Source: Pseudoduganella violacea (GTDB taxonomy: Bacteria > Pseudomonadota > Gammaproteobacteria > Burkholderiales > Burkholderiaceae_D). From it: a stretch of 64,000 bases of DNA. Location of the stretch: the NCBI RefSeq assembly GCF_014191875.1, contig NZ_JACHXD010000011.1:62001-126000 (forward strand), given 5' to 3'. The notes below the pieces were generated by a model. It was given only the letters and a program-made list of their open reading frames with translations. It was not told where the DNA came from and made no database searches. Below, piece after piece: positions 46,262 through 60,500 of this stretch. The translations under genes were made by a program, and so were the position numbers. How positions within the stretch are numbered: position 1 is the first letter of the stretch; each line of letters starts with the position of its first letter.

Positions 46262-48343
46262 TTATTTCAACTGGTTCAGCAGGAAGGTATAGGTCAGCGC
46301 CCACATCTGCGCCTGCTGGTCGTTGTTGGCGGCGCCCGCGTGGCCGCCCTCGGTATTTTCCCAGTACAGCACATCGTGGCCCTGTTCCTTCATGCGCGCC
46401 ACCATCTTGCGCGCATGGCCCGGATGGACGCGGTCGTCGCGAGTCGAGGTGGTAAACAGGGTGCGCGGGTAGTGCTTGTCCTTCGACACATTATGGTAGG
46501 GCGAATATTTGCTGATATAGGCCCACTGCGCCGGGTCGTCCGGATCGCCATACTCGCCCATCCAGGAAGCGCCGGCCAGCAGGCGGCTGTAGCGGCGCAT
46601 ATCGAGCAGCGGCACCTGGCAGACGACGGCGTTGAACAGGTCGGGGCGCTGGGTCAGCACCGCGCCCACCAGCAGGCCGCCATTGCTGCCGCCCATGATG
46701 CCGAGGTGGCGTGGGCTCGTTACCTTGCGCTTGGCCAGATCCTGGGCCACGGCGATGAAGTCGTCATAGGCGCGCTGGCGGTTTTCCTTCAGCGCCGCCT
46801 GGTGCCAGCGCGGGCCGAACTCGCCGCCGCCGCGGATATTGGCCAGCACATACACACCGCCATGCTTGAGCCAAGCCTCGCCCGTCACGCCGCTGTAGAA
46901 GGGCTTGAGCGAGACTTCAAAGCCGCCATAGCCATACAGCACGGCGGGATTCTTGCCATCCAGCTTGGCGTTCTTGTTCATGACCACGAAGTAAGGCACT
47001 TTGGTGCCGTCCTTGGAGCGCGCTTCGAACTGCTTGACGGTGTAGGGCTTGGCGTCGAAGAAGGCCGGCATGGACTTCAGGGCTTGGCGCTTGTCGCTGC
47101 CGGCCTGGGCCAGATAGAGCGTGGCCGGATTCAGGAAGTCGGTCACGGTCAGGAAGTACTGGTCGGATTCGACCGGGTCGAGCGCGGCCGCTTCCAGCGT
47201 GCCGAAGGCGGGCGCTTCGACGGCGCGGCGCTGCCACTTGCCGTCCACGTGCTTGAGTTCGACCAGGCGGTTCTTGACGTTTTCCAGCTCGTTCAACAGC
47301 AGGGCGCCGCGGGTGACGGTCACGCCGTCCAGCGAACGCGTGGGCGAGGGCGTGAACAGCACGTCAAACTGGCGTCCGCCCTGCATGAAGCGGCGGAAAT
47401 CGGTGGCCAGCAGCGCGCCTTGCGGATAGGTCTTGCCCTCGACCTTCCATTCCGAGCGCAGCTCGATCATCAGCTGGTCGCGCACGGTGTAGGCATTGGC
47501 ATCGTCCGGCTTCGGCACTTTTTTCAGCTGGCCGCCTTCGTACAGGAACAGCTCGCTGCTGTAGAAACCGATCTGGCGCGTGATGAACTGGGCTTCATAG
47601 CCGGGCGTGAAGTCCTTGTAGGCGCCGGCGGCCAGATCCTCGGGCTTGGCGTCATACAGCTGGCGCGCGCTGCTGAGCGGGGTGCCGCGCTTCCATTCCT
47701 TGATGATGCGCGGGTAGCCGGAGGTGGTCATGGAGTCGGGGCCGAAGTCGGTGGCGACGAAGACCGTGTCCTGGTCGATCCACGCCACATCGCTCTTGGC
47801 TTCGGGCAGGGCGAAGCCGCCGGCCACGAAGGCGCGTTGGCTCACATCGTATTCGCGCAGCACCTGGGCGTCGCCGCCGCCGCGCGAGAGCGCGACCAGG
47901 CAGCGTTCGCCTTTCGGGTAGAGGCAGTTGACGCCGGCCCAGACCCAGTTTTCCTTTTCCTCTTCGGCCAGCTTGTCGAGGTCGATGATGGTTTCCCATT
48001 CCGGCTCGGCCTTCTGGAACTGTTCCAGCGTGGTGCGGCGCCAGATGCCGCGCACATGCTGCTCATCCTTCCAGAAATTGTAGTAATGGCTGCCGTACTT
48101 CTTGACGAAGGGAATGCGCTCCTTGGAGTTGAGGATGGTTTTGAGGCGCGCCTGGATGGCCGGGAACTGGGGGCGGGCTTCCAGCTCTTTCAGCGCGGCG
48201 GCATTCTGGTCCTTGACCCAGGCCATGGGCTTGTCGCCGCCGACTTCCTCCAGCCATTGATAGGGATCGGCCTGTTGCGCCTGGGCGCTCGCGGCGGCCA
48301 GGCCCAATACCATGCTGCCAGCCAGTTTCCGGTATGCGTGCAT
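46262..48343 (-). CDS. Prolyl oligopeptidase (S9 family), exported
   Basis: A 693-residue protease. The N-terminal signal peptide (KLAGSMVLGLAAASAQAQ) suggests a periplasmic enzyme. A beta-propeller (about 75-410) gates access; the C-terminal alpha/beta domain has the nucleophile GIMGGSNGGLLVGAVL, acid TSTRDDRVHPGHARK and His TEGGHAGAANN. Cleaves short peptides after proline. ATG 48343 has GGAG at 5 bases; a GTG one codon upstream is less likely. Terminator follows. Confidence 0.93.
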   Translation of the reverse strand: MHAYRKLAGSMVLGLAAASAQAQQADPYQWLEEVGGDKPMAWVKDQNAAALKELEARPQFPAIQARLKTILNSKERIPFVKKYGSHYYNFWKDEQHVRGIWRRTTLEQFQKAEPEWETIIDLDKLAEEEKENWVWAGVNCLYPKGERCLVALSRGGGDAQVLREYDVSQRAFVAGGFALPEAKSDVAWIDQDTVFVATDFGPDSMTTSGYPRIIKEWKRGTPLSSARQLYDAKPEDLAAGAYKDFTPGYEAQFITRQIGFYSSELFLYEGGQLKKVPKPDDANAYTVRDQLMIELRSEWKVEGKTYPQGALLATDFRRFMQGGRQFDVLFTPSPTRSLDGVTVTRGALLLNELENVKNRLVELKHVDGKWQRRAVEAPAFGTLEAAALDPVESDQYFLTVTDFLNPATLYLAQAGSDKRQALKSMPAFFDAKPYTVKQFEARSKDGTKVPYFVVMNKNAKLDGKNPAVLYGYGGFEVSLKPFYSGVTGEAWLKHGGVYVLANIRGGGEFGPRWHQAALKENRQRAYDDFIAVAQDLAKRKVTSPRHLGIMGGSNGGLLVGAVLTQRPDLFNAVVCQVPLLDMRRYSRLLAGASWMGEYGDPDDPAQWAYISKYSPYHNVSKDKHYPRTLFTTSTRDDRVHPGHARKMVARMKEQGHDVLYWENTEGGHAGAANNDQQAQMWALTYTFLLNQLK

Positions 48344-48459
48344 CACATCTCCTCTAGGATAACGAGGCTGATACTCTACACCAATCTTGTTATTTTGAAT
48401 GGTCAGTTTTACACTGCTTTGGCGCCGGCATGGGCCGGACGGCTCAAAGGAGAATCAGA

Positions 48460-49014
48460 ATGAAGACGCTGACCCTGGCGCGGACGCCGTCCGCCCTGTC
48501 CCTGCTCCTGCCCTTGGGCGCCGCATGGCTGGCGGCCGTGCCGCTGGCGGGTCTGGCCGCCGAGGCGCCGGCCGCCGCGGCCAAGCTGGCGCCGCTGGCT
48601 TTTCTGGCCGGCCATTGCTGGCGCGGCGATATGCCGGGCGGCAAGGCCAGCGATACCCATTGCTTCGAATGGCTGTATGGCGGCCACTACCTGCGCGACC
48701 GCCATGTGGTGTGCGCGCCGGGGCGGCCCGATTATGAGGGCGAGACCCTGTATTTCTACGACCATGGGCGGCAGCAGATTGCCTACATCTATTACGAGAA
48801 CGCGGGCGGCATCGGCCGCGGGCTGGCCCTGGGCGAAGGCGGGCGTCTGGTCTTCCCGGAGGCGGAGTTCGTTTCGGCCTCGGGCGGCAAGCTCGCTTAC
48901 CGCGCCACCTGGCAGCGCATCGGCGACGCGGCTTACGAGGCCAGCAACGAGATCAAACGCGACGGCCAGTGGCGCAGCGAATTCACAATGCGCTTGAACA
49001 AAGTGGCGCCCTGA
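48460..49014 (+). CDS. Secreted protein of unknown function, 184 residues
   Basis: A protein with a long signal peptide (MKTLTLARTPSALSLLLPLG, then AAWLAAVPLAGLAAEA). The mature part, LAPLAFLAGHCWRGDMPGGK, then THCFEWLYGGHYLRDRHVVC, is a small beta-barrel-like protein with two Cys that could pair. AAGGAG lies 6 bases before ATG 48460. Resembles the DUF1579/heme-binding-like group of secreted proteins but without certainty. Convergent with the PHP gene (5 bases). Confidence 0.65.
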   Translation: MKTLTLARTPSALSLLLPLGAAWLAAVPLAGLAAEAPAAAAKLAPLAFLAGHCWRGDMPGGKASDTHCFEWLYGGHYLRDRHVVCAPGRPDYEGETLYFYDHGRQQIAYIYYENAGGIGRGLALGEGGRLVFPEAEFVSASGGKLAYRATWQRIGDAAYEASNEIKRDGQWRSEFTMRLNKVAP

Positions 49015-49019
49015 CCGGC

Positions 49020-50801
49020 TCAGGGCGGAGCTTGCTGATTCACCCAGAGCGGGGCCGACCAGAGCTGCTTGCCGTCGTCCTGGGTCAGACGAGCGTAGTA
49101 AAAGTGCTGGCCGTGGGTGGGCGTGATGGTGAGCGTGTCCCGGTCCTGGGCCAGCAGGCGCGTGCTGGCTTTCTGGCCGGGCACGCCTTCAAAGATTTCC
49201 ACCCGCACGGGATAGTGGCCGCCGCTGCTGGCGTAGCCGAGCTGGAATTGCAGCGGCCCGCTATTGTCGAAACGTTCGCCCATCAGGTGGCCGTTGGCGC
49301 TGAACACCAGTTGGCTGCCCTTGTCCATGGTGGCGAAGACGCGGCGCTGCCGCAGGGCCGTGACCAGATTGTCCAGCGTCAGGCTGTCGCCGGCGGGCAG
49401 CAGCACGCCGGTGCGGTTGCTGTAGGCGGCGCCCCAGTTGGCGCAGTGGTTGTCCTGGTTGCTGCTGAAGGCCAGGTGGTAGCCCGCTTCCAGCAGCACG
49501 CGGCAACGCTCTTCATAATTGCTGAGATGGCTCTCCTGCTCATCGTTGCGGTTGGAGAAGGCCGAGCTGTTCATCACCTCGCACAAGACCATGGCCTGGT
49601 CGCCGTCGCCGCTGAAGGCGAAAGCCTGGCCGCCGATGCGGAACTGGCTGTCGCCGGGATGGTTGAACTGGCCGATCCAGCCGCGCTCGCGCATCAACTG
49701 GTACAGGTTGGCGTAATCGCCTTTGGCGGTGAAGGTGTCGGCCATCAGTTCGCCCGCGCCATTGCGCTCCCATCCGAGCAACTCGGGGCTGTTGAAAATA
49801 TTCAAGTGGCCGCCCTTGCTGATGACGCCCCATTCCATGCCATAGATGCCGAGAAAGCCGGGATGGGCGGCGTTGAAAGCCGTCGTCTGTTCCCGCCCGC
49901 TTTGGTAGAGCTGGCGCGCGCGGCTCGCGTCGGCGTTCGGATCGCTGCCTTCGGAACCGTCGTACATATGGTTATGCTCGGACGTCATAAGGAAGTCCAG
50001 GCCGTGCGCGCGCGCGTAGGCAAAAGCTTGCGCCGGACCGGCTGCTGCGCTTTGCGGCTCCTGCGCGCCGTGGCAGCCGGGCAGCTCGCCGCCACCGTCG
50101 CTGTGGCCGGTCTGGCTGTGCAGATTGCCGAGGTAGACGGTGTAGGGCCGGTCCGCGCTGGGCAGCTCAGCCAGCGGCTTGTCGGCGCGGCCAGCGGCGG
50201 GCGGCGCGGCGGCGGCCTGGCCGGCCAGCGGCAGCGCCTTGCCGCCCGCGATGCACAGCAGCGGCGGCTGGCCGATGGCGATGGGCCAGCTTTGTTCGAT
50301 GGCCTGTTCCGCCCGCCACGCCAGACGTGCTGGCGATGTCGCCTTGCCGCGCGCGGCGCGGGCCGGCGGCTCGGGCATGGCGCGTAAGCGTAGATGGTAG
50401 AGACCGGCTGGTGGCCGCGCTGCCGCGGCATTGCTGGTCCGGCCCGCTGCCCAGGCGGGATCGAGTTGCAGTTCCGCGCCGCGCAGGGCGGCTTGGCCCC
50501 GCCAGCGGCGCAGACTGCGGCCGCGCTGGTCGAGCAGGTCGAGCTGCCAGCGCAGGCGCTGGCCGGATGCGGCGCCGGGATAGCGGAAGCGCAGATGCAG
50601 CGGCCGTGCGCCGGTTTCGCCGCCGAGGAAGGGCGCGTCGAGCGCCGCCTCGAATTCATGGTGGTCGGCCGCGCCTTGCTGGGCGGCGGCTGGCGCCAGC
50701 AAGCTGCAAGCGAGCAGGGCGGCCAAAAGCGGCTTGGCCGCACCGGTTTCTTGCACTGAAATGATACTGGCGGTAAATATGTCGGATCGAAGCGACACCA
50801 T
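49020..50801 (-). CDS. Exported PHP-type (DUF3604-like) protein
   Basis: A 593-residue protein. An N-terminal hydrophobic stretch (KPLLAALLACSLLAPAAA) suggests export, though it lies about 24 residues from the start codon. A beta-sandwich-like domain (about 45-215) precedes a PHP metal-binding domain: YLGNLHSQTGHSDGGGE, DFLMTSEHNHMYDG, GIYGMEWGVISKGGHLNIF and FSSNQDNHCANWG, which supply the His/Asp metal ligands. A final beta domain (about 500-593) follows. PHP proteins hydrolyse phosphoesters; the substrate is unknown. GGGGGGAAG precedes ATG 50801. Divergent from the CHASE kinase. Confidence 0.75.
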   Translation of the reverse strand: MVSLRSDIFTASIISVQETGAAKPLLAALLACSLLAPAAAQQGAADHHEFEAALDAPFLGGETGARPLHLRFRYPGAASGQRLRWQLDLLDQRGRSLRRWRGQAALRGAELQLDPAWAAGRTSNAAAARPPAGLYHLRLRAMPEPPARAARGKATSPARLAWRAEQAIEQSWPIAIGQPPLLCIAGGKALPLAGQAAAAPPAAGRADKPLAELPSADRPYTVYLGNLHSQTGHSDGGGELPGCHGAQEPQSAAAGPAQAFAYARAHGLDFLMTSEHNHMYDGSEGSDPNADASRARQLYQSGREQTTAFNAAHPGFLGIYGMEWGVISKGGHLNIFNSPELLGWERNGAGELMADTFTAKGDYANLYQLMRERGWIGQFNHPGDSQFRIGGQAFAFSGDGDQAMVLCEVMNSSAFSNRNDEQESHLSNYEERCRVLLEAGYHLAFSSNQDNHCANWGAAYSNRTGVLLPAGDSLTLDNLVTALRQRRVFATMDKGSQLVFSANGHLMGERFDNSGPLQFQLGYASSGGHYPVRVEIFEGVPGQKASTRLLAQDRDTLTITPTHGQHFYYARLTQDDGKQLWSAPLWVNQQAPP

Positions 50802-50879
50802 TTTTTCTTCCCCCCTTTGCTGCTTGGAGCGGGCGGGCGAAAAATGGTTCGCACTGGCGTTTAATAGTATGCTGCTGCA

Positions 50880-54095
<3,216 letters not shown>

Positions 54096-54182
54096 CGGCA
54101 TGCGAGCCGCGCGCGTGGTCCAGGGTTTGTATTCGGCGCGCGACAGGCGATAATAGCGGCTGGCATCCACTTCCACGGCACT

Positions 54183-57100
54183 ATGCACGCGAGCGTTACT
54201 CCCGGACTTCTGATCTTGCACGGCAATCAGCTGGAGCAGCTGCGCGCCGCGGTGTTCCAGTGGCTGCGCGCGCACCCGCTGGCGCCGCTGGAGACCGAGA
54301 CCTTCCTTGTGCAATCGAACGGCGTGGCCGAGTGGCTGAAGATCGCGCTGGCCGAGGATGCCGGCGTGTGCGCCGCCACCCGCGTGGCCTTGCCGGCCCG
54401 CTTCCTGTGGGAGACTTACCGCGGCATGCTGGGACGCGAGCGGGTGCCGCCCATTTCCGCCTTCGACAAGGTGCCGCTGACCTGGCGGCTGATGCGCCTG
54501 TTGCCGGTGCTGCTGGCCGATCCGGTCTTCGCGCCGCTGCGCCATTTCCTCGGCGACGGCGACCCGGAGCGCCGCCTGCAGCTGGCCGAGCGCCTGGCCG
54601 ACTTGTTCGACCAATACCAGGTGTACCGCGCCGACTGGCTGGAAGACTGGGCGGCCGGGCGCGACCTGCTGCGCAGCGCGCGCGGCGAGCTGGCGCCGCT
54701 GGCCGAGGACCAGCGTTGGCAGGGCGCCTTGTGGCGCGCCGTGATCGCCAGCGTGCCGGAACACGAGCGTGAGCTGGGCCGGGCTTCCGTGCACACCGAA
54801 TTCCTGCGCGCCGTCGCCGGCGGGGCGCAGCCGCTGGGCCGCCTGCCGCGCCGCATCGTGCTGTTCGGCGTTTCGGCCCTGCCGTTCCAGACCTTGCAGG
54901 CGCTGGCCGCGCTGGCCCGCTTCACCCAGGTGATGCTGGCCGTGCCCAATCCCTGCCAGTTCTACTGGGGCGACATCATCGAAGGGCGCGACCTGCTGCG
55001 CGCCGCCCACCGTCGCCAAGGCCTGCGCAATGGCGTCGACCTGGGCCAGATTCCGCTGGAGGAGCTGCATGCCCACAGCCATCCGCTGCTGGCGGGCTGG
55101 GGGCGCCAGGGCCGCGACTTTATCCGCATGCTGGACGAATTCGACAGCGCCGCCGCGGCCGAAGGGCGCGGCGACAGCCTGCGCGTGGACCTGTTCAGCG
55201 AAGGCGAGGGCGCCACCCTGCTGGCCCAGGTGCAGGCGGCGGTGCGCGACCTGCTGCCGCTGTCCGAGCATCCGCAGGCGCCGCCGCCGGACAGCGACCG
55301 CTCCATCGAATTCCATGTGGCGCACAGCGTGCAGCGCGAAGTCGAGGTGCTGCACGACCAACTGCTCTCCATGTTCGCCGCCTCGGAGGCGGACGACGGC
55401 CCGGCGCTGCGGCCGCGCGACGTGGTGGTGATGGTGCCGGACATCGACGTGTTCACCGCCGCCATCCACGCCGTCTTCGGCCAGCACAAGCGCAGCGACG
55501 CGCGCTATATCCCGTTTGAAATCGGTGACGTCAACGACCGCAGCGTGAATCCGCTGCTGGTGGCGCTGGAATGGCTGCTGCGCCTGCCGCAGCAGCGCTG
55601 CCGCCAGAGCGAGGTGCGCGACCTGCTGGACGTGCCGGCGCTGGCGGCGCGCTTCGGCCTGGCGGCCGACGACCTGCCGACGCTGGGGCTGTGGATCGAA
55701 GGCGCCGGCGTGCGCTGGGGTCTGGACCGCCAGCACCGCGAGGGTCTGGGCCTGGGACCGGCCGGCGAGCAGAATGCCTGGATTTTCGGCGTGCGCCGCA
55801 TGCTGCTGGGCTATGCCAGCGGCCATGGCGCGGCCTTCAAGGGCATCGAACCGTATGGCGAAGTGGGCGGACTGGATGCGGCGCTGGCCGGCTCGCTGGC
55901 CCAGCTGGTCGAAGCCCTGCTGCACTGGCGCGCGCTGCTGGCCCAGCCGCGCACCCCGGAAGAATGGGGCGTGCAGGCGCGCGCCCTGCTGGCGGCCTTC
56001 TTCAAGGCCAGCGACGAAGGCGACCGCCTGATGCTGGCGCAGCTGGACGAAACCCTGAACCGCTGGCTGGAAACCAGCGCCGGCGCCGGCTTCGAGGAAG
56101 CCGTGCCGTTGGCCGTGCTGCGCGAAGCCTGGCTGGGGGGATTGGACGAGCCGTCGCTGGAACACCAGTTCGTGTCCGGCGGCGTCACCTTCTGCACCCT
56201 GATGCCGATGCGCGCCGTGCCTTTCCGCGTGGTGTGCCTGCTGGGCATGAACGATGGCGACTTCCCGCGCCGCGCCAGCAAGGCGGACTTCGACCTGCTG
56301 GCCTTGCCCGGCATGGCGCGTCCGGGCGACCGCTCGCGCCGCGACGACGACCGCTATCTGATGCTGGAAGCCGTCCTGGCCGCGCGCGACAAGCTGTATA
56401 TCAGCTGGGTGGGGCGCAATGTGCGCGACAACAGCGAGCAGCCGCCGTCGGTGCTGCTGTCCCAGCTCTTCGATTACCTGAAGGCGGGCTGGCAGCTGGA
56501 CCTGGGCGCGCGCACCACCGAACACGCTTTGCAGCCCTTCAGTCGCCGCTATTTCGAGGCCGGCGGCCTGCTCACCTACGCCGGCGAATGGCGCGCCGCC
56601 CACACGGCCGACGAGACGCAGACCCCGGAAGCGGATGGCCAGTTGCCGCCTTTCGAAATCGACGACAGTTTCCGTCTCAAGCTGAACAGCCTGGCCAGCT
56701 TCATCCGCCAGCCGGTCAAATACTTCTTCCGCCAGCGCCTGGGCGTGGTGTTCGGCGAATCGGCCCTGGTGGGCGAGGACGAGGAGCCGTTTTCGCTGAA
56801 CGCGCTGGAACGCTATCTGCTGGAAGACACCATGCTCGATGACGGCGGCGCCGACGAAGACATCGCCGATGTGCGCGGCGGCCTGGAACAACGCGCCGCG
56901 CGGCTGCGGCGCGAGGGCGTGCTGCCGATCGGCCTGATCGGCGAGCAGTGGCAGGAGCAATTGGTCGATGCGCTGGAGCCGGTGCGCTACGCCTGGCTGG
57001 CGCTGCGCGCGCGCTATCCGCTGGCCGCGCCCAAGCTGCCGGTCAAGCTGGAACTGGCCGGCCTGGTGCTGGAGGACTGGGTCGACCAGCTGCGCCACGA

Positions 57101-57596
57101 CGGTTCCACCACGGTATGGCTGGCGCAGATGTCGTCCAAGGCCTGCGACAAGGACGGCTGGCCGCGCGGCGAAAAGCTGATCCCCATGTGGCTGCGCCAG
57201 CTGGCCGCCGCCGCGCAAGGCATGCCCGTCACCGGCTTCCTGGTGGCGCGCGACGCCATCATCACCATGGCGCCGCTCGATCCGGCCCAGGCGCGCGATC
57301 AGCTGGCGGCGCTGGCCGCGCTGTGGCGCGCCGGCATGGATGCGCCCCTGCCCACGGCCTGCAAGACGGCGCTGGCCCTGGTGCGCGAAGGCGATCCGCG
57401 CGCCGTATACGACGGCGGCTTCGAAGTGATGGGCGAGAACGAGGACTTGTGCCTGGCGCGCCTATGGCCCGATTTCGCGGCCCTGGCCTCGGTGGCGGAA
57501 TTCGCCGACTGCTCGCGCGAGCTGTATGGCCCGCTGGCCGACTGGCTGCAGCATGCGGTGACCGTCGACCCGATGCAAGAGGAGGGCGCGGCATGA
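54183..57596 (+). CDS. recC: RecBCD subunit RecC (exodeoxyribonuclease V gamma)
   Basis: A 1137-residue protein; E. coli RecC is 1122. It begins with the family pattern LLILHGNQLEQLRAAVFQWL, then LVQSNGVAEWLKIALAED, and contains GVSALPFQTLQALAALARFT and GMNDGDFPRRASKADFDLLA typical of RecC. RecC splits the duplex and scans for Chi sites in the RecBCD complex. Its stop overlaps the recB start by 4 bases (ATGA). Confidence 0.95.
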   Translation: MHASVTPGLLILHGNQLEQLRAAVFQWLRAHPLAPLETETFLVQSNGVAEWLKIALAEDAGVCAATRVALPARFLWETYRGMLGRERVPPISAFDKVPLTWRLMRLLPVLLADPVFAPLRHFLGDGDPERRLQLAERLADLFDQYQVYRADWLEDWAAGRDLLRSARGELAPLAEDQRWQGALWRAVIASVPEHERELGRASVHTEFLRAVAGGAQPLGRLPRRIVLFGVSALPFQTLQALAALARFTQVMLAVPNPCQFYWGDIIEGRDLLRAAHRRQGLRNGVDLGQIPLEELHAHSHPLLAGWGRQGRDFIRMLDEFDSAAAAEGRGDSLRVDLFSEGEGATLLAQVQAAVRDLLPLSEHPQAPPPDSDRSIEFHVAHSVQREVEVLHDQLLSMFAASEADDGPALRPRDVVVMVPDIDVFTAAIHAVFGQHKRSDARYIPFEIGDVNDRSVNPLLVALEWLLRLPQQRCRQSEVRDLLDVPALAARFGLAADDLPTLGLWIEGAGVRWGLDRQHREGLGLGPAGEQNAWIFGVRRMLLGYASGHGAAFKGIEPYGEVGGLDAALAGSLAQLVEALLHWRALLAQPRTPEEWGVQARALLAAFFKASDEGDRLMLAQLDETLNRWLETSAGAGFEEAVPLAVLREAWLGGLDEPSLEHQFVSGGVTFCTLMPMRAVPFRVVCLLGMNDGDFPRRASKADFDLLALPGMARPGDRSRRDDDRYLMLEAVLAARDKLYISWVGRNVRDNSEQPPSVLLSQLFDYLKAGWQLDLGARTTEHALQPFSRRYFEAGGLLTYAGEWRAAHTADETQTPEADGQLPPFEIDDSFRLKLNSLASFIRQPVKYFFRQRLGVVFGESALVGEDEEPFSLNALERYLLEDTMLDDGGADEDIADVRGGLEQRAARLRREGVLPIGLIGEQWQEQLVDALEPVRYAWLALRARYPLAAPKLPVKLELAGLVLEDWVDQLRHDGSTTVWLAQMSSKACDKDGWPRGEKLIPMWLRQLAAAAQGMPVTGFLVARDAIITMAPLDPAQARDQLAALAALWRAGMDAPLPTACKTALALVREGDPRAVYDGGFEVMGENEDLCLARLWPDFAALASVAEFADCSRELYGPLADWLQHAVTVDPMQEEGAA

Positions 57597-60500
57597 GCCA
57601 GCAACTGTTGCCCGCCAGCTTCCCCCTGCACGGCTCGCGCCTGATCGAGGCCAGCGCCGGCACCGGCAAGACCTGGACCATCGCCGCCCTGTACTTGCGC
57701 CTGGTGCTGGGCCATGGCGGCGCCGACGCCTATGCGCGCCCGCTGCTGCCCTCGCAAATCCTGGTGATGACCTTTACCCGCGCCGCCACGCGCGAGCTGT
57801 CCAACCGCGTGCGCGAGCGCCTGGTGGAGGCGGCGGCCTATTTCCGTGGCCAGGCAGAGGGCAGCGATCCCTATCTGGACGAGCTGCTCGCCTCCTGCGC
57901 CGGCGACAGCGCGCGCCAGCAGGCCGCGCACCGCCTGACGCTGGCCGCCGAGACGATGGACGAAGCGGCCATCTTCACCATCGACGCCTGGTGCCAGCGC
58001 ATGCTGCGCGAACATGCTTTCGACAGCGCCAACCTGTTCGACGAGGAACTGGTCAGCGACGAGGCGGCCCTGTTCGAGGACGCGGTGCACGACTACTGGC
58101 GCCAGCAAGTCTATCCGCTGGGTGCGGACGTGCTGCAATCGCTGCTCGAATGCTGGTCCGATGTCGATGCGCTGAAGCGCTCGGTGCGCGAGCTGGTGCG
58201 GCGCGTGGCGGCGGTGGGCGCGGCCGGCGGCGAAACGCTGGCGGCGCTGATCCGGCGCGAACAGAACGAGCAGATGCTTAAGCTGGCCGGCTTGAAGGAA
58301 GATTGGTACGAGCGCGCCAACCGCATGGAGCAATGGATTCTGGCGCAGCGCGCCGACGCGCCGAAATGCTTCAACGGCGTCAAGATGAAGCCGGAGTCGG
58401 TGGCGAAATGGTTCGAGGCGCTGCGCAACTGGGCCATCGATGCGCGCCAGCTGCGGCCGGAATTGAACGACACGGCATGGCGCCGCCTGCGGCCGGACGG
58501 CATCGCCGACGCCTGCGCCAAGGGTTTCAGCCCCATCGTTCCGGACGATTTCGATGCGGTGGCGGCGCTGGAAGAGGCGCTGGCCGCGATCGAGCCGCTG
58601 TCCCATGCGCTGTACCGCCACGCGGCGGCCAGCATCGCCCTGCGCATGAGCGAACTGAAACGGCGCAACCGCCAGTTCGGCTTCGCCGACATGCTGGAGC
58701 GCCTCAAGCAGGCGCTGGAAGGCGGCAATGGCGCGGCGCTGCGCAAGCGCATCACCGAGCAGTATCCGGTCGCCATGGTGGACGAATTCCAGGATACGGC
58801 GCCCAGCCAGTACCGCATCTTCGACCTGCTGTACCGCGTGGCGGAGAACGATCCCACGCTGGGCCTGTTCCTGATCGGCGATCCGAAGCAGTCGATTTAC
58901 GGTTTCCGCGGCGCCGACATCCACAGTTATCTGGCGGCGCGGCGCGCCACCACGGGACGGCATTACCAGCTTGGCACCAACTACCGTTCCAGCGCCGCCG
59001 TGGTGCAGGCCGTGAACCGCATCTTCCTGCATGCCGAGGGCGGGCCGGAAGGAGCGCCGGAGGCGTCCGCCGGCTTCCCGCGCGGCGCTTTCCGCTTCCG
59101 CCGCGACGGTGCCAATCCGCTGCCCTTCGACGCGGTGGCGGCGGCTGGCCGCAAGGAGGTGCTGGTCGACAGCCAGGGCGCCTTGCCGGCCCTGACGGTG
59201 GCCTGCAATCCGGCCGATGATCTGCGCGCCGACGGCTACCGCGATTTCTTCGCTCAGCACTGCGCCGAACATATCGCCAATCTGCTCAACGATGGCCGCG
59301 CCGGTTTCGAGGATGCGCAAGGCTGGCGGCGCCTGCAGCCGGCCGATATCGCCGTGCTGGTGCGCGACCGGCGCGAGGCGGCGGCCATCCGCCAGGCGCT
59401 GCTGCGGCGCAAAGTACCGAGCGTCTACCTGTCGGACAAGGATTCGGTGCTCGATAGCGACGAGGCGGCCGATGTGCTGCGCTGGCTGACGGCGCTGGCC
59501 AATCCGCTCGATGGTGCGCTGGCGCGCGCCGCTTTCGCCACCCGCACCGTGAATCTGCCGCTGGCCGAGCTGGCGCGCCTGTCGGCCGACGAGGTGGCGT
59601 GGGAAAAGCGCGTGGAGCAGTTGAAGTCCCTGCACGTGGTGTGGCAGCGCCAAGGCGTACTGGCCATGCTGCGCCGCTTCATCCACGAATTGCGCCTGCC
59701 GGCGGCGATGCTGGCCCAGTCCGGCGGCGAGCGGCGCCTGACCAATCTGCTGCATCTGGCCGAGCTGTTGCAAAGCGCCAGCCGCCAGCTCGACGGCGAG
59801 CAGGCCCTGATCCGCTGGTTGGCCGAACAGATCGACAGCGAGAGCGAAGGCGGCGATGAGCGCGTGCTGCGGCTGGAGTCGGACGCGGAACTGGTCAAGG
59901 TCGTCACTGTGCACAAATCGAAAGGGCTGGAGTATCCGCTGGTATACCTGCCGTTCGCCGTGACCGCGCGCAAGGTGGAAAAGCGCAACCGCAGCTTCCT
60001 CGAATACACCGATGAGGAAGGCGTGCGCCATCTGGACCTGGGCCGTTCCGACGCCGCCCTGGCGGCCGCCGACGAATCGCGCCTGGCCGAAGACCTGCGT
60101 CTGATGTACGTGGCGCTGACCCGCGCCCGCCATTTCCTGTGGCTGGGCGTGGCCGCCCTGGCGGCGCGCAAGGCCGGCGAAAGCACGTTGCACGAATCGG
60201 CGCTGGGCTATCTGCTGGCGGGCGGCGCCGCGCTGCCGGCCAGCCGGCTGGGCGAGTATTGGCAGCAGCTGCGCGGCGATTGCGCGCATATCGGCCTGCG
60301 CATGCTGGAGCCGCAGCAGGGCTTGACCCTGTTCGGCCGGGTGGAGCAGGCGCCGCCCCTGATCGAGCCGCGACCCTTCAGCGGCAGCTTCGAGCGCGAT
60401 TGGAGCGTGGGCAGTTTTACCTCGCTGGCGCGACGTACTTCCGGTCCCGGATACGGGGCGGCGGCGCAAGCGGCGGCGCCCGTGCCGCGCGACGCCTTGC

